Assembly (NCBI RefSeq): GCF_000271305.1
Contig: NZ_AKGD01000004.1
Location: forward strand, 248,001-312,000
DNA length: 64,000 nucleotides
Reading direction: 5' to 3'
Source: Hydrocarboniphaga effusa AP103
GTDB lineage: Bacteria > Pseudomonadota > Gammaproteobacteria > Nevskiales > Nevskiaceae
Positions 39,006 through 48,566 of this stretch are shown piece after piece. Under the pieces are notes generated by a model, which was not told the origin of the DNA, did no database searches, and was given only the letters and a program-made list of their open reading frames with translations. The stretch's first letter is position 1. Each line of letters starts with the position of its first letter. Position numbers and translations under genes: made by a program.

Positions 39006-40745
39006 TCAGGCTGGCATTTGAGCGCTTTGACCCGCTGCCGCCTTCGCCATATCCCCCGCCGCCACATAACCAAACGTCATCGCCGGCCCGAGCGTCGAAC
39101 CTGCGCCCGCGTAGGTCGGCCCCATGACGGCCGATGAGCAGTTGCCGATGGCGTAGAGCCCTGCGATCACGTTGCCGTCCTCGCGCAGCACGCGCGCGCG
39201 CTCGTCGGTCAGCAGGCCGCCCTTGGTACCGATCTCGCCTGCGTCGAGGCGAAGCGCGTAGAACGGTGGCTTCTCGATCGGCCCGAGGCAGCTGTTGGGC
39301 TCAACCTTCGGGTCGCTGTAGTAGCGCTCGATCGACAGCTTGCCCTTGCCGAAATCGAGATCGACGCCGGTCTTGGCGTAGGCACCCATCACGCGCACGG
39401 TGTCGCGCAGGCCCGCCGCATCGACACCGATCTTGGCCGCGAGCGCATCGAGTGTCTCGGCGCGGTAGTACACGCGGTCCTGCCATTCGCGCGGCAGTTT
39501 GCTGTCGGGCGCGATCTGGCCGGGCAGCAGCGGGCCCATCGGATATTTGTGGCGAAAGTTCGCGTCGAACACGATCCAGCACGGCACCGCACCGCCGCTG
39601 CGCGCATGCTCGGCGTACATCGCATCGACGACGTCCGGATACGAGGCCGCTTCGTTGACGAAGCGCTTGCCCTGCCGGTTCACCATCACGCAGCCGGGCA
39701 GCGACCGCTCGATGAACAGCGTGGTCTGCTGCGCGGCGCCCGGCACATGCACGGTCGGCGAGCCCCAGGTGCGACTCATGAAATCGAGCTTCGCTCCCAG
39801 CGCCTTGCCTGCGCGAATGCCGTCACCGTGATTGATCGGCGGAGCCGCAGTCCACTGCACTTGCGTGGGGTTGGGCAGATATTCTTCGCGCATCTGCTGA
39901 TTCGATTCGAAGCCGCCGCAGGCCAGCACCACGCCGCGACGCGCACCGATGCGCAGCTTGCGTCCGCCGGTTTGCGTCGCGAGCACGCCCTGCACTCGCC
40001 CATCGCTTTCGATCAGCGACTCGAGCCCGGTGGACAAACGCAGCGGCACATTGCGCTGGATCATCGCGTAGCGCAGCTGTGCGACGAGGCTTTGCCCCAG
40101 CACCTGCCGACGGTCGCGATGCGTCTTGCGGCGCCAGCCCAGATCGAGCGCATAGCCCAGCATCATGCGCAGCGTGAGCCACAGCCAGCCCTTGGCGCGC
40201 GTGAACAGCACATGCGCCTGGATCTGGTCCATGCCGATGCGGCCCATCAGCTGCGTGCCCTTGAAGGCCTCGCGCTGATTGAAGAACTCGTCACCGAGCC
40301 GGGAGGCATCGAACGGCACCGGCTCCAGCGAACGATAGCCGTCCTTGCCGCCGGGCTTGTCGGGATAGTAGTCCGGGTACTTGGGCACGCAGCGAAACTC
40401 GACGCCGTGCCGCTCCTGTAGAAAGCGAACCATTTCGGGCGCCTTGCGCAGATAGGCTTCGATGCGTTCGGGCGCGACGCTGTCGCCGATCAGGCTGGTC
40501 AAGTAGACGTGCGCTTCTTCGAAGCTGTCACGGCCGCCGTGCGCCTTCATCTGCTCGTTGCACGGAATCCAGATACCGCCGCCGGACACCGCGCTTGTGC
40601 CGCCGTATTGGTCGCTCTTTTCGAGCACGATGGCGCTCAGGCCCAGCGATTGCGCGCTCAGCGCCGCGGTCATGCCGCCGGCGCCCGAGCCGACCACGAT
40701 CACGTCGTACTCTTCATCCCAGTTGTTGCCGCTCGCGTCTGCCAT
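39006..40745 (-). CDS. kstD: 3-ketosteroid delta1-dehydrogenase
   Basis: A 579-residue FAD enzyme. The N-terminal FAD motif is YDVIVVGSGAGGMTAALSAQSLGLSAIVLEKS, then YGGTSAVSGGGIWIP, with EIGTKGGLLTDERARVL near the catalytic end. It closes with the KstD hallmark GLYAIGNCSSAVMGPTYAGAGSTLGPAMTFGYVAA. KstD introduces the 1,2-double bond of 3-ketosteroids; together with KshA this opens ring B. A 4(5alpha)-dehydrogenase is a less likely alternative in the same family. It precedes no gene closely; hsaA lies 148 bp upstream in the same direction. Confidence 0.85.
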   Translation of the reverse strand: MADASGNNWDEEYDVIVVGSGAGGMTAALSAQSLGLSAIVLEKSDQYGGTSAVSGGGIWIPCNEQMKAHGGRDSFEEAHVYLTSLIGDSVAPERIEAYLRKAPEMVRFLQERHGVEFRCVPKYPDYYPDKPGGKDGYRSLEPVPFDASRLGDEFFNQREAFKGTQLMGRIGMDQIQAHVLFTRAKGWLWLTLRMMLGYALDLGWRRKTHRDRRQVLGQSLVAQLRYAMIQRNVPLRLSTGLESLIESDGRVQGVLATQTGGRKLRIGARRGVVLACGGFESNQQMREEYLPNPTQVQWTAAPPINHGDGIRAGKALGAKLDFMSRTWGSPTVHVPGAAQQTTLFIERSLPGCVMVNRQGKRFVNEAASYPDVVDAMYAEHARSGGAVPCWIVFDANFRHKYPMGPLLPGQIAPDSKLPREWQDRVYYRAETLDALAAKIGVDAAGLRDTVRVMGAYAKTGVDLDFGKGKLSIERYYSDPKVEPNSCLGPIEKPPFYALRLDAGEIGTKGGLLTDERARVLREDGNVIAGLYAIGNCSSAVMGPTYAGAGSTLGPAMTFGYVAAGDMAKAAAGQSAQMPA

Positions 40746-40820
40746 GACGTATTCCCGATCCGACTGCAGTCATCATCTACCGGCACAAGCCGGAGCTTAG
40801 AGTTGGTGGCGCATCAAAAG

Positions 40821-40871
40821 CCCCTCTCTCCCCGCCTTCGGCGGGACTCTCTCCCGCGAGCGGGACAGAGG
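40821..40871. repeat. REP-like repeat, copy E
   Basis: CCCTCTCTCCCCGCCTTCGGCGGG followed by ACTCTCTCCCGCGAGCGGGACAGAGG in the 148-bp gap between hsaA and kstD. Same family as copy A. It would form a hairpin within the hsaA-kstD transcript. Confidence 0.85.
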
Positions 40872-40893
40872 AACGGCCGGCACTTTCTTCGAG

Positions 40894-42087
40894 CTAGAGG
40901 AAGAAGTCGGTATTGTCGCGGCCCAGCAGCACGCCGCCGAAGTTGCGGCCGAACACGTCCGGGTTGTTCGCGTAGTGCGCGCGCGCCGACAGAATGTCGA
41001 GGAAGAAGCGCACGAGCGGAAAGTCGTTGAAGATGCCGCGGCCACCGCAGGCCGAATGCAGCTGGTACGCGTGTCGAGCGCAACGCTCGACGACCTGCGC
41101 TGCCTGGTAGCGATACAGCAGGCGCGTGTTGAGATCGACCATCTGCCCGCCCTTGATGCTCTCGAGCAGCGTGCCGAAGTTGCGCATCAGCGTGGTCTTC
41201 ATCTCGTCGATGGCGACGGAAGTATCCGCCACCGCCATCTGCGCAGGCACCTGCTCCGAGGTCTTGGCGCCCATGTTGCCGGTCCAATTGCCGCCGAACT
41301 CGACGAAGCAGTTCAGCGCGCCCTGCAGGCCTCCGATCGCGGCGGTCGACACCGCGCGCACGAAGATCTGCCCGAAGGGCAGCTTGTAGAGATTCGCGGT
41401 GAACGTCTCGCGACCTGGATTGGTGCCCATGAAGCCGTCGCTTGCCTTGTGCGTGCGGTACTCGGGCACGAACACGTCCTTGACGATGATGTCCTTGGAA
41501 CCCGTGGCCTTGAGGCCCATGGTGTTCCAGGTGTCGACGACTTCGTAGTCCGACTTCGGCAGCAGGAAGGTGCGGTATTCCGGCGGCTGGCCTTCGTTGA
41601 AGATCAGACCGCCCAGGAACACCCAGTCGCAGTGATCGATGCCGCTGGAGAAGCCCCAGCGGCCGCTGAAGCGAAAACCGCCTTCGACCGGCGTCACCTG
41701 CCCCTTGGGCATGTAGGTCGAGGCGATCAGCGTCTGCGGATCGTTGCCGAACACGTCCTGCGCCGCACGCGGGTCGAACAGCGCGATCTGCCAGTTGTGC
41801 ACGCCGAGCACGCCGTAGACCCAGGCCGTCGACATGCAGCCTTCGGCGAGCACCATCTGAATGTCGTAGAAGACCTGCGGGTCCATCTCGTAGCCGCCGT
41901 AGAGCTTGGGCTTGAGCACTTCGAAGAAGCCCGCGGCCTGCATGTCGGCGATCGTCTCGGCCGGCAGCCTGCGCGCCTCGGCGGCCTTGTCGGCGCGCTG
42001 GGCGAGAACCGGCACCATCTCGCGGGCCCGCTGGATCAGCACTTCGGGCGTGACGATCGAAGTGACGTTGTGGCGTTGCGATTGCAC
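40894..42087 (-). CDS. hsaA: HsaA-type flavin-dependent monooxygenase
   Basis: A 397-residue acyl-CoA-dehydrogenase-fold hydroxylase matching HsaA, the oxygenase that hydroxylates the phenolic ring A of 3-HSA to a catechol using reduced flavin. Visible blocks: MQAAGFFEVLKPKLYGGYE, AEGCMSTAWVYGVLGVH, FSGRWGFSSGIDHCDWVFLG, TWNTMGLKATGSKDIIV and HSACGGRGIFNDFPLVRFFLD. The start is GTG 42087, placed four bases after GGAGAG; this gives the length usual for HsaA (about 394). No HsaB reductase gene adjoins it. Confidence 0.9.
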   Translation of the reverse strand: MQSQRHNVTSIVTPEVLIQRAREMVPVLAQRADKAAEARRLPAETIADMQAAGFFEVLKPKLYGGYEMDPQVFYDIQMVLAEGCMSTAWVYGVLGVHNWQIALFDPRAAQDVFGNDPQTLIASTYMPKGQVTPVEGGFRFSGRWGFSSGIDHCDWVFLGGLIFNEGQPPEYRTFLLPKSDYEVVDTWNTMGLKATGSKDIIVKDVFVPEYRTHKASDGFMGTNPGRETFTANLYKLPFGQIFVRAVSTAAIGGLQGALNCFVEFGGNWTGNMGAKTSEQVPAQMAVADTSVAIDEMKTTLMRNFGTLLESIKGGQMVDLNTRLLYRYQAAQVVERCARHAYQLHSACGGRGIFNDFPLVRFFLDILSARAHYANNPDVFGRNFGGVLLGRDNTDFFL

Positions 42088-42370
42088 GGGGCTCTCCTGC
42101 GATGTCGATAGGCTCCGCCGCGGCGGCGGCTGGATCGTGTCGACTGTTGCCGATGGTTGCCGTGCTGGCTTCATCCGAAGTGAGTAGTGGCCGCGCAGCG
42201 GCGGCTCGCGCGCGTCGTACCAAGCCGAGCTGCAGGCGCGTCCGTCGGCGCCCTGCCCGCGTAAGCCACTTCGACGCGGTCTCGCGATCATGCGAATGGA
42301 CGATGCGTATGCGCGGGCAGCTTTCTAGCCTGCCTCCCAGCATCAATCGGACGTGCAACAGGAGCAGGCG
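42088..42370. promoter_or_regulatory. Divergent promoter region, hsaA/kshA
   Basis: A 283-bp gap between divergent starts. It holds the ribosome sites of both genes (GGAGAG for hsaA, AGGAG at 42361 for kshA) and must hold both promoters. A short direct repeat, GTTGCCGATGGTTGCCG, is seen near 42140-42160. I find no clear sigma-70 boxes or long palindrome. Confidence 0.45.
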
Positions 42371-43456
42371 ATGGCGACTTCGAAGGACTACGGATTGGGT
42401 GAATTCACCTTTCCGCGCGGCTGGTTCATGGTGGCCGAGTCCGAGAAAGTGACGAGCGTTCCGCAGGGCGTTCGCTACTTTGGCCAGGACTTTGCGCTCT
42501 ATCGCGGCAAGGACAGCGGCAAGGTGATCCTGCTCGACGCCTATTGCCCGCACATGGGCACGCACCTGGCGCGCAACAACACCTCTTACGTGATCCAGGA
42601 CGGCGCGGTGGAGGGCGATTCGATCCGCTGCCCCTACCACGCCTGGCGCTTCGGCCCGGATGGCAAGTGCAACCACATTCCGTACGCGAGCGGCCCGATT
42701 CCGCCGGCTGCGCGCGTGCGCTCCTGGCCGGTGGCCGAATCGATGGGCGCGGTGTTCGTCTGGTACGACGCCGAGGGCGGCGAGCCCGAATGGGACGTGC
42801 CCTTCATCGACAAATGGGACGATCCGTCGTGGGTGCGCTGGCGCTTCGACGATCTCGGGCAGATACAGGTGCACCCGCAGGAGATCCTCGACAACATCAC
42901 CGACGTCGCCCACTTCAACCCAGTGCACGGCTCGCTCACGCAGCGCTTCGAGAACGAGTTTCGTGGGCACAAGGCGATCCAGCGCATGGCCGGCGGCCAT
43001 CGCACGCTGACCAGCGAAGGCGGCCCGCAGCTCGTCACCGAGGCGATCTACCACGGCCCGAGCGTGCTGATCACCTCGATGACCGGCACCCACGATTCCT
43101 ACATCTTCATCGCCCATACGCCCGTCGACGACGGCTCCACCTACGTCTGGCATGCGCTGATGGTGAAGTCGCCCACCGGCCAGGCCATCGCGAGCGCCGA
43201 GGACGTGCCGATCGCACGCGGCTACCAGGATTTCGCACTCGCCGCCTTCGCGCAGGATTTCGACGTCTGGAAGCACAAGCGTCCGTGCATCCAGGGCCTG
43301 TTCGTGCAGGGCGATGGCGCATTCCACAAGCAGCGCACCTGGTATCGGCAGTTCTACAACCCGCGCGCCAAGCGCGACGAATACCTGCGCGCTTCCGAGG
43401 GCGTTCACGTACCCAAGGGCATGCAGCCCTTCAGCGACAGCCCGAAAGCGGCCTAG
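42371..43456 (+). CDS. kshA: KshA-type 3-ketosteroid 9alpha-hydroxylase oxygenase
   Basis: A 361-residue Rieske oxygenase. Rieske ligands C59, H61 (YCPHMGTHL) and C87, H90 (RCPYHAWRFG). The mononuclear iron ligands are H181 and H186 in NITDVAHFNPVHG, and probably D296 in AQDFDVW; the two His positions coincide with those I remember for M. tuberculosis KshA. It 9alpha-hydroxylates 3-ketosteroids, which with KstD triggers ring B opening. It needs a KshB reductase, not found nearby. AGGAG seven bases upstream selects ATG 42371 over an in-frame GTG at 42353. Confidence 0.9.
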   Translation: MATSKDYGLGEFTFPRGWFMVAESEKVTSVPQGVRYFGQDFALYRGKDSGKVILLDAYCPHMGTHLARNNTSYVIQDGAVEGDSIRCPYHAWRFGPDGKCNHIPYASGPIPPAARVRSWPVAESMGAVFVWYDAEGGEPEWDVPFIDKWDDPSWVRWRFDDLGQIQVHPQEILDNITDVAHFNPVHGSLTQRFENEFRGHKAIQRMAGGHRTLTSEGGPQLVTEAIYHGPSVLITSMTGTHDSYIFIAHTPVDDGSTYVWHALMVKSPTGQAIASAEDVPIARGYQDFALAAFAQDFDVWKHKRPCIQGLFVQGDGAFHKQRTWYRQFYNPRAKRDEYLRASEGVHVPKGMQPFSDSPKAA

Positions 43457-43484
43457 CGCCCGGCCATCGGTCGTTGGATGACGG

Positions 43485-43518
43485 AGCCGCGTTCGTCCTG
43501 AACGCGGCTCTTGTGTTT
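43485..43518 (+). terminator. Intrinsic terminator after kshA
   Basis: AGCCGCGTTC, loop GTCCT, GAACGCGGCT: a perfect 10-bp stem followed by CTTGTGTTT, 28 bp after the kshA stop. The strongest terminator-like structure in the window. Confidence 0.8.
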
Positions 43519-43610
43519 GCGGGATCCATATCGGCATCGATCGGCATGTGCCTGCGGGAAATGCGGCAGACTTGCGCTCGCACTCCGTCTTCACGCCGAC
43601 ACCCGATCCG

Positions 43611-44222
43611 ATGAACCGCCCTGCGATTGGCCACGCCATTCGAGCTTCGATGCTCGTGGGTCTCGGCGCTTTGCTCGCGTTCGTCGCCGACGCCGCGGAG
43701 CCGCAGATGACCTACGCCTTTCAGCCGTCGGAGCGGCATGCGCAGGAACTCGCGCAGGTCGCCTGCCTGGGGCCGCATGGCGTCGAGGTCGAACGCATCA
43801 AGGCCGTGACCACCCGGCCGAACGACCTCGAACAGGCATTCGGGGTCGTCGAGTGCAAGCCTCACGACTTCATCCGCGGCCAGCCCCTGCGCTATTCGGT
43901 CGATTGCCGGCGCCGCGACAAGCACTGGGATTGCGACGAAGGCGCCCTGGAGTTCGCCGTCGCGCTCGCAAGCAGGACCTTGAGGGTGAGGCCCGGGACG
44001 TTCGATAACGAATTCGCGTACGACACGGTTCAACACATCGCCGCCGCCGGCAACTTCCAGGGTGTGCCGCTTGCGGAGGCGATGCGTTCGCCCTGCGCAC
44101 TGTCTGCCGGCGAGAAAAGCGAGCTGATCGAGATTCGATGCACGGGCGTGCGCATCATCGCCTCGCAGTGGTGCCCGCAGGGCGGCTGTCCGCGCATCAT
44201 TTCGGTGGACCGGAGCTTCTAG
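43611..44222 (+). CDS. Secreted hypothetical protein
   Basis: A 203-residue protein with a signal peptide (MNRPAIGHAIRASMLVGLGALLAFVADAAE) and no recognised domain. The mature part contains several cysteines that could pair in the periplasm, including VECKPHDF, VDCRRRDKHWDCDEG and SQWCPQGGCPRI near the C-terminus. It lies after the kshA terminator and converges on the response-regulator gene, so it is probably its own unit. Function unknown. Confidence 0.6.
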   Translation: MNRPAIGHAIRASMLVGLGALLAFVADAAEPQMTYAFQPSERHAQELAQVACLGPHGVEVERIKAVTTRPNDLEQAFGVVECKPHDFIRGQPLRYSVDCRRRDKHWDCDEGALEFAVALASRTLRVRPGTFDNEFAYDTVQHIAAAGNFQGVPLAEAMRSPCALSAGEKSELIEIRCTGVRIIASQWCPQGGCPRIISVDRSF

Positions 44223-44251
44223 CCGCTCGCCGCGTCGGTGGGCGTGTTCGG

Positions 44252-45625
44252 TTACAGCCCGTACTTCTTGATCTTGTACCAGATCGAGCGCTCGCTGATC
44301 CGCAGCAGCTGCGCCGCCCTGGCCTTGTTGTCTCCGCTGGCGTTCAGTGCGCTGCGAATCAGGCGCGTCTCGAGCTTTTCGACCGCCGCTTCGAGATCGA
44401 GGTCGCCGATGTCGCTTTGTTCCGCGCCCACCGAAGACGCGGCGGCGGCGGATTCGATCGGAAAATGCGCCGCCTGCAGACGACGCCCTCCCGACAGAAT
44501 CAGCGCGCGTTCCACGAGGTTGCCGAGTTCGCGGACGTTGCCGGGCCAGGCATAGGCGCGCAGGTGCGCGAGCGCCTCGGCGCTGAGCTCCGGCGCGGCG
44601 GCGGTATCGCCGACTTGTTGTCTGACGAAATGCGTGACCAGCGCCGGCAGATCGTCGAGCCGATCACGCAGCGGCGGCAGTTGCAGCGAGAACACGTTGA
44701 GCCGGTAGTAAAGATCCTCGCGCAGTTTCTGCTGCTCCACGGCCTGCCTGGGCGCGCGATTGGTGGCGGCGATCACGCGCAGATCGAGCTTGATGCTGTG
44801 ATTGCCGCCCAGGCGCTCGACTTCCGATTCCTGCAGCACGCGCAGCAGCTTGGTCTGCAGCGCCATCGGCATTTCGGTGATCTCGTCGAGGAACAAGGTG
44901 CCCCGGTTGGCGAGCTCGAACTTGCCGATGCGCTCGCGCAAGGCGCCCGTGAACGCGCCCTTCTCGTGTCCGAACAGCTCGCTTTCGAGCATCTCGGCCG
45001 GAATGGCGGCGCAGTTGATGGCGACGAACAATTCGTCGCGACGCGGCGACTCGCGATGGATCGCACGCGCGACGACCTCCTTTCCGCTGCCGGTCTCGCC
45101 GCTCAGCAGGACCGTCGCCCGCGTCGGCGCCACCTGCTGGATCTGTTCGCGCAGCTTGAGGATGGCCGGACTCGTCCCGACCAGGCCCTGCCAGACGCGG
45201 TCGTCCTGCTCGCGCAGATACTGGTTGTGATCGAGCACGCCCTGCACGCGCAACACGCGGTTGATCGCCAGATCCAGCGCTTCGACGTCGAAGGGTCGCA
45301 GCAGGTAGTCGCAGGCGCCGAGTCGCATGGCTTCGACGGCGCTTTCGATGCTGCCCTGCGCCGTGATCATGATCAGCGGCACGCCGATGCCCGCCTCGCG
45401 CAGCTTGGCCAGCAGCTCGATGCCGTTGACGACCGGCATGCGCAGATCGCTGATGACCAGGTCGAAGCCGCCTTCGCGCAGCAGCTCGAAGGCGGCCTGG
45501 CCGTCGCCGGCGCTGACGGTCTTGTGGCCGCGCCTCGACAGCATGATTTCGAGCACGCGGCGCATGTTGGCCTCGTCGTCGACGACGAGGATGCGCAGCG
45601 ACGGCAGGGCGATGCTGGGGCTCAT
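44252..45625 (-). CDS. NtrC-family sigma-54-dependent response regulator
   Basis: A 457-residue regulator. An N-terminal receiver domain has the phospho-acceptor Asp in LVISDLRMPVVNG. The AAA+ domain carries Walker A LLSGETGSGKEVVA, the sigma-54 contact loop GAFTGA and Walker B GTLFLDEITEM. The C-terminal Fis-type HTH is NKARAAQLLRISERSIWYKIKKYGL. It activates sigma-54 promoters when phosphorylated, presumably by the kinase encoded 13 bp upstream. I chose ATG 45625, where receiver homology begins; the frame runs further into the kinase gene. Targets may include the divergent porin gene. Confidence 0.92.
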   Translation of the reverse strand: MSPSIALPSLRILVVDDEANMRRVLEIMLSRRGHKTVSAGDGQAAFELLREGGFDLVISDLRMPVVNGIELLAKLREAGIGVPLIMITAQGSIESAVEAMRLGACDYLLRPFDVEALDLAINRVLRVQGVLDHNQYLREQDDRVWQGLVGTSPAILKLREQIQQVAPTRATVLLSGETGSGKEVVARAIHRESPRRDELFVAINCAAIPAEMLESELFGHEKGAFTGALRERIGKFELANRGTLFLDEITEMPMALQTKLLRVLQESEVERLGGNHSIKLDLRVIAATNRAPRQAVEQQKLREDLYYRLNVFSLQLPPLRDRLDDLPALVTHFVRQQVGDTAAAPELSAEALAHLRAYAWPGNVRELGNLVERALILSGGRRLQAAHFPIESAAAASSVGAEQSDIGDLDLEAAVEKLETRLIRSALNASGDNKARAAQLLRISERSIWYKIKKYGL

Positions 45626-45638
45626 GGGTGGACCACGT

Positions 45639-47384
45639 TCATTTGGGCAGCGGCGTCGGCAGCCAGAAGCGGAAGGCGGCGCCGCCGAGGGCGCTGTCTT
45701 CGACCACGATGTCGCCGCCGTGTTGCCTGACGATCTGGCGCACCACGGCCAGGCCCAGGCCGATGCCGCCTTCGCGCTTGAAGACGAAGGGTTCGAAGAT
45801 GGCGCGCCGGTCTTCGGCCGCAACACCGGGGCCGTCGTCGGCCACTTCGACGATCCAGCGCTCGGCCTCCTTGCGCGTGGCGATCTGCACGCGGCCACCG
45901 GCCTGCAGGACCTGCAGCGCATTCATCGTCAGGTTGAGCAGCACCTGCGTGATCTGCTCGCCGTCGCAATCGACCCAGGCTTCTTCCGGAGCGCGCCGGA
46001 TCGACAGCGCGATGCCGCGGTCGCGCGCCTGCGCCGCGAGCAGCGTGCAGGCGTGATCGATGATGGCGTGCAGATCGTCGCGTCGCATCTGCGGAGGATG
46101 CGTGCGCGCGCTGTCGAGCATCGAGCTCACGAGCCGGTTCAGGCGCGCGACCTCGCTTTCGATGATGCCGGTGAGTTCGATGCCCTCCGCGCTCAGCCCC
46201 GGTTCCATGCGCAGCATCTGCGCGGACGAGCGCAGGATGCCGAGCGGCGTGCGCACCTCGTGCGCCATCAGCGCGGTCACTTCTCCGAGCGCCGCGAGCT
46301 TGGATGCCTGCGTCAGCGTGGCCTGGGAGCGATGCAGGTCTTCGACCAGCCGGACGAAGCTGCGGTTGAGCTCGCCGATCTCGCCCGGCCCCTGCGGCGG
46401 CGTGGGCGGCGGCGGCCCGGGCTGCAGGTAATGGCGCGTGAAATCGGTCAGGGCGACGACCGGCCGGGCGATCAGCCCGGCCACCCAGCTCGACACCAGC
46501 ACCGTGATCAGCAAGGTCACCGCGAGCAGGCTCGCGAAGGTCAGGCCCATGCGGCGAACCGGCGCCAGCGCGGAGGCGCGCGATTGCAGCAGCAAGGTGG
46601 TCCAGCCGAGGCTCGGGTACGGCTCGATCGGCGTGGAACTGGCCGCCCCCACCAGCAGCTCACCGCTCATCCAGCGCATGCCGCTGAGCGCGCGGATGCG
46701 GCCGGCGTCGGCGCCGCGCCAGTCCGAAGCGTCGATACCGGGCTGCGCTCCAGCCGCACGCAGCGCGGCGGAGGCGGCGACGACGCGATGTTCTCCGTCG
46801 AGAACGAGCACCTGGCGCGAGGGATCGGCCGCGGCGTCGAGCCGGCCCAGCACCTGTCGCCAGTCGTATTCGAGCACGAGCTCGCCGAGCGCGCCTTCGG
46901 TGAAGCTCGACTCGATGTCGGTGCGAATGCGCAGCTTGTCGCCGGCGATGCGCTCGAGGCGCACCTGCCCGCCCGGAAGATCGAGCGTGGTCCAGGCGGC
47001 GCCCGCCACATCGCGCTGGCCGATGCGCCCGGCCGAGCTGCTCGCCACGACACGTCCGCGCGGATCGACGGCGAGCAGATCGACGTAAGCCGAACCGTAG
47101 CGGCGTTTCATCTCGGCCAGGAACACCGAGAGCCGCTTGTCGACGTCGTCGAGCCGCAGATCCTGCATCACTTCGAGGTGATTCCAGGTGGTGGCGTTGA
47201 GCAGGCGTTCGAGCAGCAGGCGATCGAGTTCGGCCGAAGTGGCGGCGGTCGAGCGGTCGATGCCTTGCTCGATCTCGTCGAGCATGGCGGTTCGCGATCG
47301 CTCGAACGCCAGCCAGGTGACGCTGCTGGCCGGAATCAGCCCCGCGAGCAGGAACGCGGCAAGCAATAGCCTACGGATGGTCAC
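45639..47384 (-). CDS. Membrane sensor histidine kinase
   Basis: A 581-residue kinase. Transmembrane segment near residues 5-25 (LLLAAFLLAGLIPASSVTWLA), a periplasmic sensor region of about 250 residues, a second membrane segment (LTFASLLAVTLLITVLVSSWVAG), then HAMP. The phospho-acceptor is in ALMAHEVRTPLGILRSS, followed by the N box LNLTMNALQ and G boxes DDGPGVA and GIGLGLAV. The start is uncertain; GTG 47384 directly precedes the first membrane segment. It pairs with the NtrC-type regulator. Confidence 0.88.
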   Translation of the reverse strand: MTIRRLLLAAFLLAGLIPASSVTWLAFERSRTAMLDEIEQGIDRSTAATSAELDRLLLERLLNATTWNHLEVMQDLRLDDVDKRLSVFLAEMKRRYGSAYVDLLAVDPRGRVVASSSAGRIGQRDVAGAAWTTLDLPGGQVRLERIAGDKLRIRTDIESSFTEGALGELVLEYDWRQVLGRLDAAADPSRQVLVLDGEHRVVAASAALRAAGAQPGIDASDWRGADAGRIRALSGMRWMSGELLVGAASSTPIEPYPSLGWTTLLLQSRASALAPVRRMGLTFASLLAVTLLITVLVSSWVAGLIARPVVALTDFTRHYLQPGPPPPTPPQGPGEIGELNRSFVRLVEDLHRSQATLTQASKLAALGEVTALMAHEVRTPLGILRSSAQMLRMEPGLSAEGIELTGIIESEVARLNRLVSSMLDSARTHPPQMRRDDLHAIIDHACTLLAAQARDRGIALSIRRAPEEAWVDCDGEQITQVLLNLTMNALQVLQAGGRVQIATRKEAERWIVEVADDGPGVAAEDRRAIFEPFVFKREGGIGLGLAVVRQIVRQHGGDIVVEDSALGGAAFRFWLPTPLPK

Positions 47385-47466
47385 GATCAGCGGATCACAG
47401 CCTTGCGTTCGATGGATTAGAGTGCGCCCGATTCGAGGCAGCCAGAGCCCTGAGAGCCGGCCACCC

Positions 47467-48543
47467 ATGATAGACCTTGCGATGCGCCCATTGAGCCGGC
47501 TCGGCGGCTTGCTGCTGGCCTGCGCGTTCGGCTTTGCTTCGGCGCAGGAGCCTTCGACGGGCTCGGGCACCGGCTTCGACCCGATCGCGCGCCGCTACGA
47601 GCTCGGCCACGGCTTGCCGCTCGGCGACACCGGCGCCGTGCTCGGTGGCTACGGCACGATCTCGGCGGGCGACGACCGGGACACCGACTGGCGTGTCGGC
47701 GTCGATTCGCTGAGCGCCTTCCTGTGGTGGGACAACGGCGGCAGCTGGCATTTCTTCTCCGAGACCGAACTCGAAGACAGCCTCGTCGCCGAGCCCGGCC
47801 GATTCACGTCCAAAGAGGCCGAAGTCGAACTCGAGCGCTTCTACGTCGACTACACGCCGGCCGACGCACTCAAGTTTCGCGTCGGCAAGTTCCTGACGCC
47901 GGTCGGCCGCTGGAACCTCATTCACGCCTCGCCGCTGGTGTGGACCACGGCCCGACCGCTGATCACCGAGACCACCTTCCCGACCAACGCGACCGGGCTG
48001 ATGGTCTACGGCACGCTGCCGTTCACTGCGAACGGCGTCGAATATTCGCTGTACTACTCGCCCGGTACCGAGCTCGCCCGCGACCGCGACATCGATACCT
48101 TCGAGGACGCGTTCGGCGGTCGGCTGGTGTTGTCGCCGTTGCCGCATACCGAACTCGGGCTGTCATACGCCAACTTCGAACAGCGCCAGTCGCCGGACGA
48201 TCGCAAGAACCTCTACGGCATCGACTTCGCCTGGTCGCGCTGGCGCTGGGAAGTCAGCGGGGAATTCCACTATCGCGTCACCTCGAGCCGGTTCGAGGAT
48301 CGCGACGAGCAAGGGCTCTACGTGCAGGCGGTCGCTCCGCTGACGGCGCGCTGGTACGCCGTCGCCCGCTACGAAACCTTCCGGCGCTCGGGCGCCGAGC
48401 GCGATATCAACGTCTATCTCGGCGGCGTCAATTTCCGGCCCAGGCCGGCTGTCGTGCTCAAGGCCGAATACAGCAGCGCCACCGACACCGACGACATCGA
48501 AGTCCGCGACGGCCTGCTGTTCTCGCTGGCGGTGCTGTTCTGA
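47467..48543 (+). CDS. Outer-membrane porin-like beta-barrel protein
   Basis: A 358-residue protein. A signal peptide (about residues 1-26, cleaved near FGFASAQ) is followed by alternating hydrophobic strands such as VGKFLTPVGRWNLIHASPLVWTTARPL and a C-terminal strand ending LLFSLAVLF. The RVGKFLTPVGRW-type motif recalls phosphate- or carboxylate-selective porins (OprP/OprO-like). It is divergent from the sensor kinase and followed directly by a PstS-like gene, so these four genes may form one sensory and uptake unit. ATG 47482 is an alternative start. Confidence 0.72.
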   Translation: MIDLAMRPLSRLGGLLLACAFGFASAQEPSTGSGTGFDPIARRYELGHGLPLGDTGAVLGGYGTISAGDDRDTDWRVGVDSLSAFLWWDNGGSWHFFSETELEDSLVAEPGRFTSKEAEVELERFYVDYTPADALKFRVGKFLTPVGRWNLIHASPLVWTTARPLITETTFPTNATGLMVYGTLPFTANGVEYSLYYSPGTELARDRDIDTFEDAFGGRLVLSPLPHTELGLSYANFEQRQSPDDRKNLYGIDFAWSRWRWEVSGEFHYRVTSSRFEDRDEQGLYVQAVAPLTARWYAVARYETFRRSGAERDINVYLGGVNFRPRPAVVLKAEYSSATDTDDIEVRDGLLFSLAVLF

Positions 48544-48566
48544 ACCAGCGGCCAACAAGCTGGGCG

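Noticed and set aside
38346..39127. Possible small genes in the gap before kstD
   Set aside because: Open frames on both strands are short, Arg/Ser-rich, lack ribosome sites and match no family; described instead as gene-free repeat DNA.
45327..47369. 680-codon plus-strand frame opposite the kinase and regulator genes
   Set aside because: Antisense to two genes with complete catalytic motifs.
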